DNA of 64,000 nucleotides from CAZHZT01 sp964537285 (GCA_964537285.1 CAZHZT010000003.1:26425-90424), one strand, 5' to 3'. Shown: positions 55,741 through 64,000, counted from the first letter of the stretch. A program made the numbers and translations. Notes: a model not told the origin generated them from the letters alone.

Positions 55741-56286
55741 TCGGTAACTTTTCTTCCCTGCTGATTTTATTAATTGATAGATAAAAATTTCTTTTTCTTT
55801 CCCTTGACTTGATAAAAGGCGGAGGATTGATAGAAATTTTACGTTCTTTGACACCATTTGTCAAAGAACTAAATTTTATGTGCGTATGAAAGTTTGCCTC
55901 AATTACTGGTTCCTGGCCAAGGCTTAATATAGCCAATATTATTTAATTTGTCAAACTCATACGCTTTAGTGCTTCAGGAACTAAATCCTTGACACTTTTG
56001 ACGGCCTACTTCGTTGCTCATCGGTCACGTAGCTTTGGGCTATGCTCCCTCTTCGCGCCTCGTTTGCCACCAAAATAATCGCCTCTAAAGCTATCAAGGA
56101 TTTAGTTCCTGAAGCATTAGTTAAAAAGTATAAAAAATAAATATAAAAATCTTCTGTTCTAATAGAGCAAAATTAGCTAGCTGTATGCACGCACTAAAGG
56201 GAAACGAGCAGAATCAGAGTACAAAAGTACGACAAAAGTGCTCTCAAACAACAACATGCTGCATGAATTTAAAAAATCATACTGTT
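55741..56286. other. Unusually long infB-nusA gap with two repeats
   Basis: This 546-bp gap holds a 27-bp mini-palindrome GTTCTTTGACA..TGTCAAAGAAC (55843-55869) and a 25-bp inverted repeat with one mismatch (55968-55992 and 56094-56118, core TTCAGGAACTAAATCCTTGA) around about 100 bp. The inner stretch contains CATCGGTCACGTAGC, GGGCTATGC and CTTCGCGCC blocks. No gene was found. Confidence 0.7.
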
Positions 56287-57531
56287 TTAAGCCTCTTCGT
56301 CCTCGAATTCAGCGGTAAAAATCCCTCGAATTTCGTTGATTGTCTCTTCTTCCAGGTCTGTACGTCTAAGCAATTCTTCATTACTTAAACTCAAGACGCT
56401 TTTTGCAGTATCGCAGCCAATACTCTTCAGTTCATCAATAATCCAGCCTTCAATTTCATCTTCGAACTCATCGAGCTCTACATCAAAGAGCATTTCTACT
56501 TCTTCACGGAAAACATCAATCTCGAAACCTGTCAATTTGCTTGCAAGCTTAATATTGGTTCCCCCTTTTCCGATCGCTAGAGAAACTTGATCAGCATCGA
56601 GGTACACTGCTGCCCGTTTATTTTCTTGATCCAGCTCAATTTTACTGATTTTCGCCGGAGTCAAAGCACGTTGAATAAACAAGGACTGGTTGCTCGTGTA
56701 ATTGACGATGTCGATATTTTCATTGTGTAACTCTCTGACAATACCATGGATTCTGGACCCTTTCATACCGACACATGCCCCAACCGGATCGATCCGATCA
56801 TCATAAGACTCTACAGCCACCTTTGCCCTTTCGCCAGGCATTCTTTCAATTCCCTGAATGGTAATGAGGCCATCCTCGATTTCCGGAACTTCTTGCTCCA
56901 GTAATTTCTCCAGAAAAGCTCTATCCGTTCGAGAAACAATCACAACAGGGTTGTTGTTCTTCATTTTTACCTCCTTGATTACTCCTTTCACCATATCTCC
57001 TTTACGGAAGTAATCTCCTTTGATCATTTCTCCCCGAGGCATAGTCAGTTCGTTTCCAGTTGCATCATCAAGAACTAAAAGTTCTCTTTTCAGCACCTGA
57101 TGCACCTCTCCAATAATTATTTCCCCGGTACGTTCAGAATAACGACGGTGGATTTCGTCTTTTTCGAGCTCCATAATTCTGGAGATAAGCGTTTGGCGAG
57201 CAGCCATAATCGCTCTTCTTCCAAAATCTTCCAGTTTTAATTGCTCATAACATTCCTCTCCAATTTCATAGTCTTCATCAATGGCGATTGCTTCAGAAAT
57301 AGAGACCTCGCTGCGATCGTCCATCACCTCACCATCAGGAACGATTTCTCTAACACGCCATAGTTCAAGATCTCCTTTGGTTGTATTTACGATTACATCA
57401 AAGTTCTCATCAGATCCAAATTTCTTCTTGATCAGTGTGCGAAATACATCTTCCAGTACACGGACCATTGTCGGTCTATCTATGTTTTTTCCCTCTTTAA
57501 ATTGAGCGAATGTATCTACTAGATTCATCAT
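56287..57531 (-). CDS. nusA: Transcription termination/antitermination factor NusA
   Basis: NusA binds RNA polymerase and modulates pausing, termination and antitermination. An N-terminal NusA domain (about residues 1-130) is followed by S1 (GEIIIGEVHQVL..), KH1 (IDPVGACVGMKGSRIHGIVREL) and KH2 (VSLAIGKGGTNIKLASKLTG). A short acidic tail replaces the E. coli AR repeats. It lies downstream of rimP by 113 bp. Confidence 0.95.
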   Translation of the reverse strand: MMNLVDTFAQFKEGKNIDRPTMVRVLEDVFRTLIKKKFGSDENFDVIVNTTKGDLELWRVREIVPDGEVMDDRSEVSISEAIAIDEDYEIGEECYEQLKLEDFGRRAIMAARQTLISRIMELEKDEIHRRYSERTGEIIIGEVHQVLKRELLVLDDATGNELTMPRGEMIKGDYFRKGDMVKGVIKEVKMKNNNPVVIVSRTDRAFLEKLLEQEVPEIEDGLITIQGIERMPGERAKVAVESYDDRIDPVGACVGMKGSRIHGIVRELHNENIDIVNYTSNQSLFIQRALTPAKISKIELDQENKRAAVYLDADQVSLAIGKGGTNIKLASKLTGFEIDVFREEVEMLFDVELDEFEDEIEGWIIDELKSIGCDTAKSVLSLSNEELLRRTDLEEETINEIRGIFTAEFEDEEA

Positions 57532-57644
57532 AACACAAAATCAAAATAATTTCTCCAGATTGTCGTAAAAAAGGAAGCTGATTTGGAATGAAATCTTTTC
57601 TTACTTACTAACTCTACTGATTTCCGTTTTACTTCAACCTGACT

Positions 57645-58127
57645 TTAGTTAAAAGATATTTTCACTATTGTTCGATCTATTTGGTCAAAAGGAATTTCTG
57701 TTTCTTTGACTATCTTTTTTTTCTTGCCTTTTTCCTGTGCGGATACTTTTTCGGAAAGAATGATGTAATCTCCTTCTATTTCAGTAAGCGTTCCTTCTTT
57801 TTTCGATCCATCTTTGAGCTTGACCTCCACTTTTCGCCCTTTATTTTTACTGTATTGCCTAAGAAACATCAAAGGCCTGTCAATTCCCGGAGAGGAAACC
57901 TCTAGAACGTATTTTTCTCCAAGCCACTGATGTTCATCCAGATACTGTTCCAGATAGCGGCTTATCTTGCGACATTTTTCAAAGGTCATTCCTGAATCGC
58001 TATCCACAAAAATATAGAGCTTATTATCAGCAGGCTGGTTGATTTCAATTATAAAACAGTCGGAAAAATCCGGTTCCTGAAATTTTTCTTCAAGTAGATC
58101 GCGCATACGCGCTGAAACATTATTCAT
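57645..58127 (-). CDS. rimP: Ribosome maturation factor RimP
   Basis: RimP assists 30S subunit maturation. I chose the ATG at 58127 (MNNVSARMRDLLEEKF), giving 160 residues. A TTG at 58148 would lie within the T-tract of a hairpin. The N-terminal domain has FVDSDSGMTFEKCRKISRYLE.YLDE and the family core LEVSSPGIDRPL, then a KOW-like C-terminus. It is the first gene of the rimP-nusA-infB operon. Confidence 0.92.
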   Translation of the reverse strand: MNNVSARMRDLLEEKFQEPDFSDCFIIEINQPADNKLYIFVDSDSGMTFEKCRKISRYLEQYLDEHQWLGEKYVLEVSSPGIDRPLMFLRQYSKNKGRKVEVKLKDGSKKEGTLTEIEGDYIILSEKVSAQEKGKKKKIVKETEIPFDQIDRTIVKISFN

Positions 58128-58143
58128 AGATCGTGGCAGTAAA

Positions 58144-58172
58144 ATCAAAAAAGGGAACTTTCGGGTTCCCTT
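58144..58172 (-). terminator. Terminator-like hairpin in the rimP leader
   Basis: On the minus strand the stem AAGGGAAC / GTTCCCTT (loop CCGAAA) is followed by TTTTGATTTT, a good intrinsic terminator. It ends about 17 nt before the rimP ATG. It may end DUF1232 transcripts, but any rimP promoter upstream would have to read through it, so it may act as an attenuator. Confidence 0.8.
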
Positions 58173-58359
58173 AATCAGTTGATCTCAATATTTTTACAAA
58201 AATAGTTAAAATCTTTCTTTAATGCAAATAATTAATAAATATAGCAGTATATTAATGCATCGAATTACTAATAGAAGAACGGAGAGAACAAAATAAACGC
58301 TTAGCCATCAGGGATGGTTTACATTGTTCATGTCTCAGAGAAATTAACGTAAAGTCAAT

Positions 58360-58731
58360 TTAAGATTCTTTCAAACCGGGAAGGTCAATTTCACCAAATA
58401 AACTGAAGAGTTTCTCTTGGGCTTTTTCCTGTACATCATTACTGATATGCCCGATAAGTGCAGACAGAGCCATCGCCAGGAGGGCTGCATCATCAGTATA
58501 TCCGACAATTGGTGTGATATCAGGGATGAAATCAATAGGAGAAACTAAATACCCTAGAACTCCGAGAATGGTTCGCTTCACCCAAATGGGCGTCTCTTTT
58601 TCTTTATAGGCATAGTAAAGCAGTAAGGCCGTATATACCGTTTGTCCTCCAATTTTTTTCCCTCCTTTTTTAATACGACTCCAGAACTTTTTCTCAGAGT
58701 AGTTATCTTCGTATGGCTGTAGGTCTTCCAT
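58360..58731 (-). CDS. DUF1232 (YkvA-like) membrane protein
   Basis: The 123-residue protein has the DUF1232 core (VKRTILGVLGYLVSPIDFIPDITPIVGYTDDAALL), a two-helix hairpin with conserved DxxPD. Its function is unknown. A GTTCTTTGACA palindrome ends 14 nt before the ATG. Confidence 0.88.
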   Translation of the reverse strand: MEDLQPYEDNYSEKKFWSRIKKGGKKIGGQTVYTALLLYYAYKEKETPIWVKRTILGVLGYLVSPIDFIPDITPIVGYTDDAALLAMALSALIGHISNDVQEKAQEKLFSLFGEIDLPGLKES

Positions 58732-58745
58732 ATTTTATCATTTTA

Positions 58746-58853
58746 GTTCTTTGACATAATTTGTGGAAAATGGAACTTCAAAATGATACCCTTTCAGCCA
58801 CAAGGGCATTCAATGGTTATCATTTTGAAGTTCCACACAATTTGTCAAAGAAC
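58746..58853. repeat. GTTCTTTGACA-family palindrome, full copy
   Basis: A 108-bp copy: GTTCTTTGACATAATTTGTG, arm GGAACTTCAAAATGATA, loop CAGCCACAAGGGCATTCAA, mirrored arm and terminus TTTGTCAAAGAAC. It sits between the DUF1232 ATG and the M48 gene, 14 nt from the former. Confidence 0.9.
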
Positions 58854-58988
58854 GATCAATTTTTCCATTGCCAACTCAACCCAATGGTAAGATATATAAT
58901 ATTCTCTACCATTTCACAAATTATAGAACGCATGGGTTTGAGAAATAGTTCAATTACTTGCCTGAAGACGAATAGTTTACTCCAAAAC

Positions 58989-60908
58989 TTACTGATTATA
59001 TAGCTCTTTGTGAAAACTTAATATGGCCGCAATACTTTTTGGATCGAGTCTTTGGCAATGACTTAATGCCTGTTCAATCGCATTAATTCCTCTTTGAAAA
59101 CCTCCGTTTTGGAGAATCCTTCCGAATAGTTGAGGTACCCGACCTCCTGAGAACAATGCTTCTTTGAGTTCTTTAACAGAATGAATATTTGGTAATGGTA
59201 CAAATACCGTTTCGTTGAATGCTTCCAACTCTTCATCCAAAAGCTTTAATTCGTTTATAACTAAGTTTTGGAAGCTATTGATCTGGTACTCTGAAACTTC
59301 TGCTAAACTTTGCAAATAACCATACTCATGGTAGATCTTATTTTTTGCCTCTAAAATTCTTTGGTAATAACCATTTAACAGAATATGTTGATTATATAAT
59401 TTCCTCAATGCACCTCCTTGCCCCTTTTCAGTAGCAAGTTTGAGATGAAACAGACAAAACTTTTTGTCCCAATTTTTGAAGTGGCTTTTTAATAACTTTT
59501 CCCGTTCTTCCAATAATATTTCATAACCTTGTTTAAGGTTTTTCTTGTTGAAATTATTTCCATTGTAGGAAAAGGATCTTATGGTTGTAGTTCCCTGAGC
59601 AATAGCTTGTGCTGTTTTCATCAATTGCTCTACTTGATGAACGGGCTTTGACAACTCCTGAAGCTCGTTTTTGAAAACTTTTATTTTAGTCTCTACATCA
59701 GAAATACCAACCTCATCAAGGTCTTTAGGCAATACATCCTCTTCACTTGGAATTTGAAAGAACCTGTTTTCAAAAGTATTTCCATATTCTTCCATTAATT
59801 CTCTGCCCTTAGACTCCTCTGCCAGGAAATGCTCAAAATTTGATTCTTCTGAAAACGAATCTGGTTTTTGGGAGAGATATTGTTCATAAACTAACAGAGT
59901 CATTTTCTTTTGTATCTCTTCCGCCTTCCTGAATAACAACCAGGGTGAACGATCATCTACATTTCCTTTTACGAATGGTGTCTTTGCACTTCTTTCACGC
60001 TGGTCATTTGGTGGGTGACTAGCATACATACCCACCTTGGAAACGGCTGAGCCTTTAAAATATAGTTTACCACCCAGCTCATCATCTTCAAGGGAATTCA
60101 AGTGCTCTGCCTGAAGAGGTTTGGTTCGCTCTAATTCAAGATGATTATGTCTGTAAAGATTTTCTGTAAATACATTCTTCTGAGTCGCCAAGTAAGCATT
60201 ATTCACTATTTTATTCCAACTATGCACCCCGTAATCCAACCTCCAAAGGGCTGCAACAATTGCCTCACTACCAGCTGTTTGCACAGCGTACTTATCTGCA
60301 TTGAACTCCATTTCCCTGGATAAAGAAGAATGCATTATATTCAAGAAAGCGTAAAACAATTTTAATATTTGACGGATTAACCAAATAATTGGAGTAATCA
60401 CCCAAGCTGCAATAGCAAGCCTCAGATCAGTCCCTCGCCATTGATCTAATATATCATCCCACTTATCTCTAGTATAGATCATGTCATGAATAATAGTGTT
60501 AGCAGAGAGAATATAACTTCCTATGCGCATGCTGCGCTGAGCAAAATGACCAAATTCGTGAGCAATAACAGCTTTAAATTCCGTTAGATTCAAACAATCG
60601 ACCAAGCCAAGTCCGATGGTAAGATCTTTCCGAACCGGAAAAAACAGACTTAGCCAAACATTGGAGTACATAACATAGGCATTTACATCAGGATCAATAT
60701 AAATGCGACGAGGTTTTGGAGCACCAGTATCTTTACAAATCCGATGAATGAACTCCAGCAGTTCCGGGTGCTCTTTCTTATTGAGCCTTATACGATTTTT
60801 GGGGCTTGGTTTTTTTAACTTGAAAAGAAACTTCAGGGTAAATATAAAGAGCATTACCGTAGCTGCAATAAACCCGAGTTGCAGCCACCAAGCGCGCCCT
60901 AGTGACAT
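58989..60908 (-). CDS. M48-family metallopeptidase, main frame
   Basis: The zinc motif is HEFGH (residues 117-121), with the third ligand Glu in SREMEFNADKYAV. One N-terminal helix (WLQLGFIAATVMLFIF) precedes the catalytic domain, and about 400 residues of helical C-terminus follow. The ATG at 60908 gives a protein that lacks the first membrane helix of the family. That missing start is encoded at 60934-61087 in the adjacent frame, and joining the two requires a -1 shift at TTTGGGT (60938-60944). The family includes HtpX/Ste24-like proteases for membrane quality control. Confidence 0.85.
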   Translation of the reverse strand: MSLGRAWWLQLGFIAATVMLFIFTLKFLFKLKKPSPKNRIRLNKKEHPELLEFIHRICKDTGAPKPRRIYIDPDVNAYVMYSNVWLSLFFPVRKDLTIGLGLVDCLNLTEFKAVIAHEFGHFAQRSMRIGSYILSANTIIHDMIYTRDKWDDILDQWRGTDLRLAIAAWVITPIIWLIRQILKLFYAFLNIMHSSLSREMEFNADKYAVQTAGSEAIVAALWRLDYGVHSWNKIVNNAYLATQKNVFTENLYRHNHLELERTKPLQAEHLNSLEDDELGGKLYFKGSAVSKVGMYASHPPNDQRERSAKTPFVKGNVDDRSPWLLFRKAEEIQKKMTLLVYEQYLSQKPDSFSEESNFEHFLAEESKGRELMEEYGNTFENRFFQIPSEEDVLPKDLDEVGISDVETKIKVFKNELQELSKPVHQVEQLMKTAQAIAQGTTTIRSFSYNGNNFNKKNLKQGYEILLEEREKLLKSHFKNWDKKFCLFHLKLATEKGQGGALRKLYNQHILLNGYYQRILEAKNKIYHEYGYLQSLAEVSEYQINSFQNLVINELKLLDEELEAFNETVFVPLPNIHSVKELKEALFSGGRVPQLFGRILQNGGFQRGINAIEQALSHCQRLDPKSIAAILSFHKELYNQ

Positions 60909-60931
60909 ATTTACAGTAAGGGAAAAATAAA

Positions 60932-61087
60932 TTAGATACCCAAAGAAGCAACCAACACAAAATACAAAACAAAGAAAATAAATACCGACAAGACGGCTAA
61001 AATACTTCTGACCTGATAAGAGCCGGACATGTTCGTAAGTCCTTTAGGCAGGATTTTAGGCCCGGAAGGGTAGATAAGCGTTTCCAT
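60932..61087 (-). CDS. N-terminal fragment of the M48 peptidase (frame 0)
   Basis: An ATG at 61087 opens a 51-codon frame starting METLIYPSGPKI and ending in a helix LVASLGI then TAA (60932). This is the expected N-terminus of the M48 family (YPPxP..L.. then helix). A -1 shift at T TTG GGT, an X XXY YYZ heptamer, continues as YLIYFSLTVNMSLGRAWW and joins the main frame. It could be a true programmed shift, a one-base deletion in a G-run, or a sequencing error. The GTTCTTTG terminus is 12 nt upstream. Confidence 0.75.
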   Translation of the reverse strand: METLIYPSGPKILPKGLTNMSGSYQVRSILAVLSVFIFFVLYFVLVASLGI

Positions 61088-61283
61088 TTTTAAATTTTAG
61101 TTCTTTGACAAAAATCCAATTATTAGATAGCAAATCACCATGATTTTGCCATTCGAAAATTGAATTAATGGAGATTCAAACTTTTTCACAACTTTTTGGA
61201 GTAAAAAGTTCCTTTGACATTGCATAAAATTTTAAAATCCCAGAATTCTATACTTTGTAACCCGGAATTAAAAAATCACCTTA

Positions 61284-61940
61284 TTATGCAACATGTTCCA
61301 ACATCACCTTTTCTTTCATGGAAGTTTTTTCCCTCAGTGATTCAAAAGAATATCCCTTATTACTGAGCTCTTCAAGTGTTTTTGGCAGCGCATAAGACAA
61401 TCTATCCCAAGCTTTTTTACTATCGTGGAATACGATAATAGAGCCAGGATTCACATTATTAATTACATTCTTAAAACACTGCTCTCCATCTAACTTCTTA
61501 TCAAAATCTCCGCTGAGAACATCCCACATAATGATTTCATACTCTTTCTGTATAAGCCTGACCTGACTTCTTTTTAACCTTCCGTGGGGAGGTCGAAACA
61601 AGCTGGAGGATAGCATCCCTGCGCATTGCTGTACATTGTGGTAGTAGGAAAACGAATCCGTGTTATACCCATTTAGGTGATTAAAGGTATGATTGCCCAT
61701 TGCATGGCCGCGCACACTTATCATTTGTGCAATATCCGGATGCTTACGGATATTATCACCGACACAGAAAAATGTAGCTTTCGCATTGTATTCATCGAGT
61801 TGATCAAGCACCCACGGGGTTACCTTAGGAATCGGGCCATCGTCAAAGGTTAAAAATACGGTCTTACTCTTTACCGGAATGCGCCAGGTCAGTGTTGGAA
61901 ACAAGCGCTGGACAAAAACCGGCGTTTTAATTAAATACAT
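61284..61940 (-). CDS. Polysaccharide deacetylase (NodB homology domain)
   Basis: The catalytic NodB motifs are FLTFDDGPIP (Asp-Asp), GNHTFNH (metal His pair), FRPPHG and a late IVFHDS. I chose the ATG at 61940 (MYLIKTPVFVQ), giving 218 residues; a TTG at 61961 adds seven. It probably removes acetyl groups from peptidoglycan or a surface glycan. No signal peptide is evident. Confidence 0.9.
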   Translation of the reverse strand: MYLIKTPVFVQRLFPTLTWRIPVKSKTVFLTFDDGPIPKVTPWVLDQLDEYNAKATFFCVGDNIRKHPDIAQMISVRGHAMGNHTFNHLNGYNTDSFSYYHNVQQCAGMLSSSLFRPPHGRLKRSQVRLIQKEYEIIMWDVLSGDFDKKLDGEQCFKNVINNVNPGSIIVFHDSKKAWDRLSYALPKTLEELSNKGYSFESLREKTSMKEKVMLEHVA

Positions 61941-62141
61941 GTCAAATGGTTTGGCTAGCAATATAAAGTTCGTTCATTTACTAAATCGTTTGACTTTTGG
62001 CAGTCCCCTACTCCCCTTCGTTTTTTTTAAGTAAAAATAAGACGTTCTTTGACAAATTGAAGGATAGCAGCTTTTCCCACTTTCCAAACCTCCTTTTTTG
62101 AACTTTTGCTTTTGATCGTTTACCTTTGGCATTCAAACTTA
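61941..62141. promoter_or_regulatory. Gene-free region with candidate gltX promoter (62094-62128)
   Basis: On the plus strand TTTTTTG (62094-62100) and TACCTTTG (62121-62128) are 20 nt apart, matching -33 and -7 boxes of the Bacteroidota sigma factor. A start near 62135 would put the following palindrome (62142-62250) in the gltX leader. A lone GTTCTTTGACAAATTG lies at 62044. Confidence 0.6.
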
Positions 62142-62250
62142 GTTCTTTTACAGAAATTGTAAAAGATGGCACTTCCTAATGATAAACCTTTCAGCTACAA
62201 GGGCATTCAAGGCTTATCATTGGGAAGCTCCACACAATTTGTCAGAGAAC
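62142..62250. repeat. GTTCTTTGACA-family palindrome, diverged copy
   Basis: The copy starts GTTCTTTTACAGAAATTG, with arm GGCACTTCCTAATGATAA and loop CAGCTACAAGGGCATTCAA, and ends TTTGTCAGAGAAC, 24 nt before the gltX ATG. Several changes are matched on both arms (CTTCCTAATGATAA / TTATCATTGGGAAG), suggesting that pairing is conserved. Confidence 0.85.
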
Positions 62251-62274
62251 GTCAAATTTTAACATCTAAGATTT

Positions 62275-63801
62275 ATGGATAATCAAGTAAGAGTACGATT
62301 TGCTCCAAGCCCTACCGGAGCATTGCATATTGGAGGCGTTCGTACAGCCCTTTACAACTATTTATTAGCCAAAAAGCATCGAGGAGCTTTCATTCTTCGT
62401 ATTGAAGATACTGACCAAACCCGCTATGTTCCCGGAGCAGAGGAGTATATCCGGGAAGCACTTGATTGGTGCGGATTAATTCCTGACGAAGGCCCGATAC
62501 AAGGAGGAGCGTTTGGCCCTTACCGACAGTCTGAAAGAAAAGACCTTTATAAAAAATACGCAGCCCAACTAATAGAAACTGGCCATGCTTATTATGCATT
62601 TGACACTCCCGAAGAACTTGATGCTAAGAGAGAAGCCGAAAAAGAAAAAGGCAATCACAACTTTAAATACGATACCATTTCCCGTATGGAAATGAACAAT
62701 AGCATCGTTATTGGGGAAGAAGAAACTCAAAAACGCCTTGATAATAATATTCCATTCACCATACGCTTAAAAGTTCCTGAGAATCAGGATATAAAAGTAA
62801 ATGACCTGATTCGCGGAGAAGTGGTCTTCAACACTAAAGAACTCGATGACAAGATCATTCTGAAAGCAGACGGAATGCCTACCTATCACCTCGCCAATAT
62901 TGTAGATGATCACTTAATGGAAATCACCCATGTGATTAGAGGGGAGGAATGGCTGCCAAGCACAGCGCATCACGTTCTTTTGTATCGCTCCCTAGGCTGG
63001 GAAAACACAATGCCTAAATTCGCGCACCTTCCACTTATCCTTAAACCAACAGGTAAAGGAAAACTGAGTAAACGCGACGGTGATAAACTAGGTATACCTG
63101 TATTTCCATTATCCTGGGAAAGTGACAAACCAGAGGATGCTTTCAAAGGTTTCCGTGAGTTTGGTTTTGACCCTCAAGCGGTAATTAACTTCCTTGCATT
63201 TTTAGGATGGAACCCAGGTACAGAACAAGAAATTTTCTCCTTGGAAGAACTAATACAGGCTTTTTCAATCGAAAAGATTGGGAAATCTGGTGCCCGCTTT
63301 GATTTCGATAAAGCCAAGTGGTACAACCAACACTATATTATAGCAAAAGATAACGAAGATTTAATTCCCTACATCAAAAAAGAATTAACGAGTAGAGGAC
63401 ATACAGCTGATGACAACTTTCTAAACGCCTACTGCAACCTTTTCAAGGAAAGGGTTACTTTTTATACTGATTTCTGGAATGTAGGTTACTACTTCTTCGA
63501 AGAGGTGAAAGAGTACGATCAAAAAATGCTCCGAAAAAAATGGAAACCTGAAAGAGTACCACTGTTTCAGGAACTCAATGAGCGCTTGAATGCATTAGAA
63601 TCTTTCAATTCTGCTCAATTGGAAGAAACCATTAAGGGCTTTATTACTGAAAAAGAACTTAAATTCGGAGACGTTTTCCCTATTCTCAGAATTGGATTAA
63701 GCGGTACTACTAAAGGACCGGATCTATTCGGAATGATGGAGCTTATGGGTAAGGAAATGGTGGTGAGCAGGTTAGGCGCTGCTTACCAGAAGTTTGAATA
63801 A
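62275..63801 (+). CDS. gltX: Glutamyl-tRNA synthetase
   Basis: The class I synthetase charges tRNA-Glu. The HIGH motif is present as SPTGALHIGGVRTAL (residues about 11-25) and the KMSKS motif as KLSKR (about 263). IEDTDQTR and HLANIVDDHLM are further signatures. It has 508 residues, normal for Bacteroidota. The ATG at 62275 directly precedes the DNQVRVRFAPSP start. Confidence 0.96.
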   Translation: MDNQVRVRFAPSPTGALHIGGVRTALYNYLLAKKHRGAFILRIEDTDQTRYVPGAEEYIREALDWCGLIPDEGPIQGGAFGPYRQSERKDLYKKYAAQLIETGHAYYAFDTPEELDAKREAEKEKGNHNFKYDTISRMEMNNSIVIGEEETQKRLDNNIPFTIRLKVPENQDIKVNDLIRGEVVFNTKELDDKIILKADGMPTYHLANIVDDHLMEITHVIRGEEWLPSTAHHVLLYRSLGWENTMPKFAHLPLILKPTGKGKLSKRDGDKLGIPVFPLSWESDKPEDAFKGFREFGFDPQAVINFLAFLGWNPGTEQEIFSLEELIQAFSIEKIGKSGARFDFDKAKWYNQHYIIAKDNEDLIPYIKKELTSRGHTADDNFLNAYCNLFKERVTFYTDFWNVGYYFFEEVKEYDQKMLRKKWKPERVPLFQELNERLNALESFNSAQLEETIKGFITEKELKFGDVFPILRIGLSGTTKGPDLFGMMELMGKEMVVSRLGAAYQKFE

Positions 63802-63817
63802 TAAATATACATGTAAA

Positions 63818-63847
63818 TGAGTCACCCCGAAAACTCGGGATGACTCA
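63818..63847. terminator. Hairpin after gltX
   Basis: The 13-bp stem TGAGTCACCCCGA / TCGGGATGACTCA (one mismatch) with an AAAC loop lies 17 bp after the gltX stop. There is no T-tract, so termination would be imperfect. Confidence 0.55.
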
Positions 63848-63893
63848 CACTTTGCAAAAAATACTCACTAGATACTGTAAATCAACCATATAT

Positions 63894-63936
63894 CTACTTT
63901 TTTCTTGATAAAAAAGTAGCAAAAAATCAAGGCTGT
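63894..63936. repeat. CTACTTTTTT palindrome near the right edge
   Basis: CTACTTTTTT (63894-63903) and AAAAAAGTAG (63910-63919) pair around CTTGAT, followed by CAAAAAATCAAGG, in which ATCAAG mirrors the loop. A similar CTTGA...AAAAAAGTA.CAAAAA.TCAAGG block occurs between genes in many Bacteroidota, from memory. No gene is visible after gltX. Confidence 0.5.
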
Positions 63937-64000
63937 ATTCAATTTTTAACGCTTTTTGGAAGGCTGGCAGCCTAAAATGAATAAACTCGCCTCCTTACGT

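Noticed and set aside
60778..60972. 64-codon minus frame over the M48 start
   Set aside because: It is the third frame. The other two together give the conserved N-terminus of the M48 family.
55843..62250. GTTCTTTGACA motifs as leaders of hidden rRNA operons
   Set aside because: No 16S, 23S or tRNA sequence follows any copy.

Overview
The window comes from a member of the phylum Bacteroidota. The evidence is ClpS, Aat, ParC, UvrA, OdhB and InfB proteins of the Bacteroidota type, a complete bat (Bacteroides aerotolerance) locus, promoters that fit the -33 TTTG / -7 TAnnTTTG pattern, few Shine-Dalgarno sites, and a giant secreted HYR/Ig-repeat protein of the sort exported by type IX secretion. 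The many palindromes and the HYR giant would suit the class Saprospiria, but that placement is inference. No rRNA, tRNA, CRISPR array, transposase or phage gene was seen.

Layout. (1) 1-12159, minus: the first 4,053 codons of a giant surface protein that runs off the left edge. Its core is a six-fold tandem super-repeat of about 389 residues, each made of four HYR-like domains. (2) 12.5-21.7 kb: accessory genes. These are a small conserved protein, an ACMSD-like amidohydrolase, an FAD oxidase, a Bor-like lipoprotein, a LysR regulator divergent from a small membrane protein and an SbtA-type bicarbonate permease, a DUF1801 protein, an EAD-TIR effector and a lipoprotein. (3) 22.3-33.1 kb: ParC, a flippase, a DUF3127 protein with an SSB-like tail, and a minus-strand group prx - clpS - aat - M23 peptidase - bcp, followed by an EamA transporter and a secreted hypothetical. 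(4) 33.4-43.3 kb, plus: the bat locus (MoxR ATPase, DUF3298-like secreted protein, DUF58, a DUF4381-like/RDD fusion, BatA, BatB, BatC, BatD). (5) 43.4-52.1 kb: OdhB, a YtcJ-like amidohydrolase, UvrA, a DUF4350 protein and an O-antigen ligase. (6) 52.1-58.1 kb, minus: rimP - nusA - infB. (7) 58.3-63.8 kb: a DUF1232 protein, an M48 peptidase split by a -1 frameshift, a NodB-type deacetylase and GltX.

The most unusual feature outside the genes is a family of intergenic palindromes bounded by GTTCTTTGACA / TGTCAAAGAAC. The terminus facing the gene lies 12-26 nt before the start codon of at least nine unrelated genes (LysR-divergent small protein, parC, flippase, DUF3127, secreted hypothetical, batC, DUF1232, M48, gltX). 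One copy is inserted inside an older copy (33130-33360), which suggests mobility. A second class is near-perfect palindromes with 2-4 nt loops at gene ends. The best has 50-bp arms that duplicate the last ten codons of a peroxiredoxin gene in inverted orientation.
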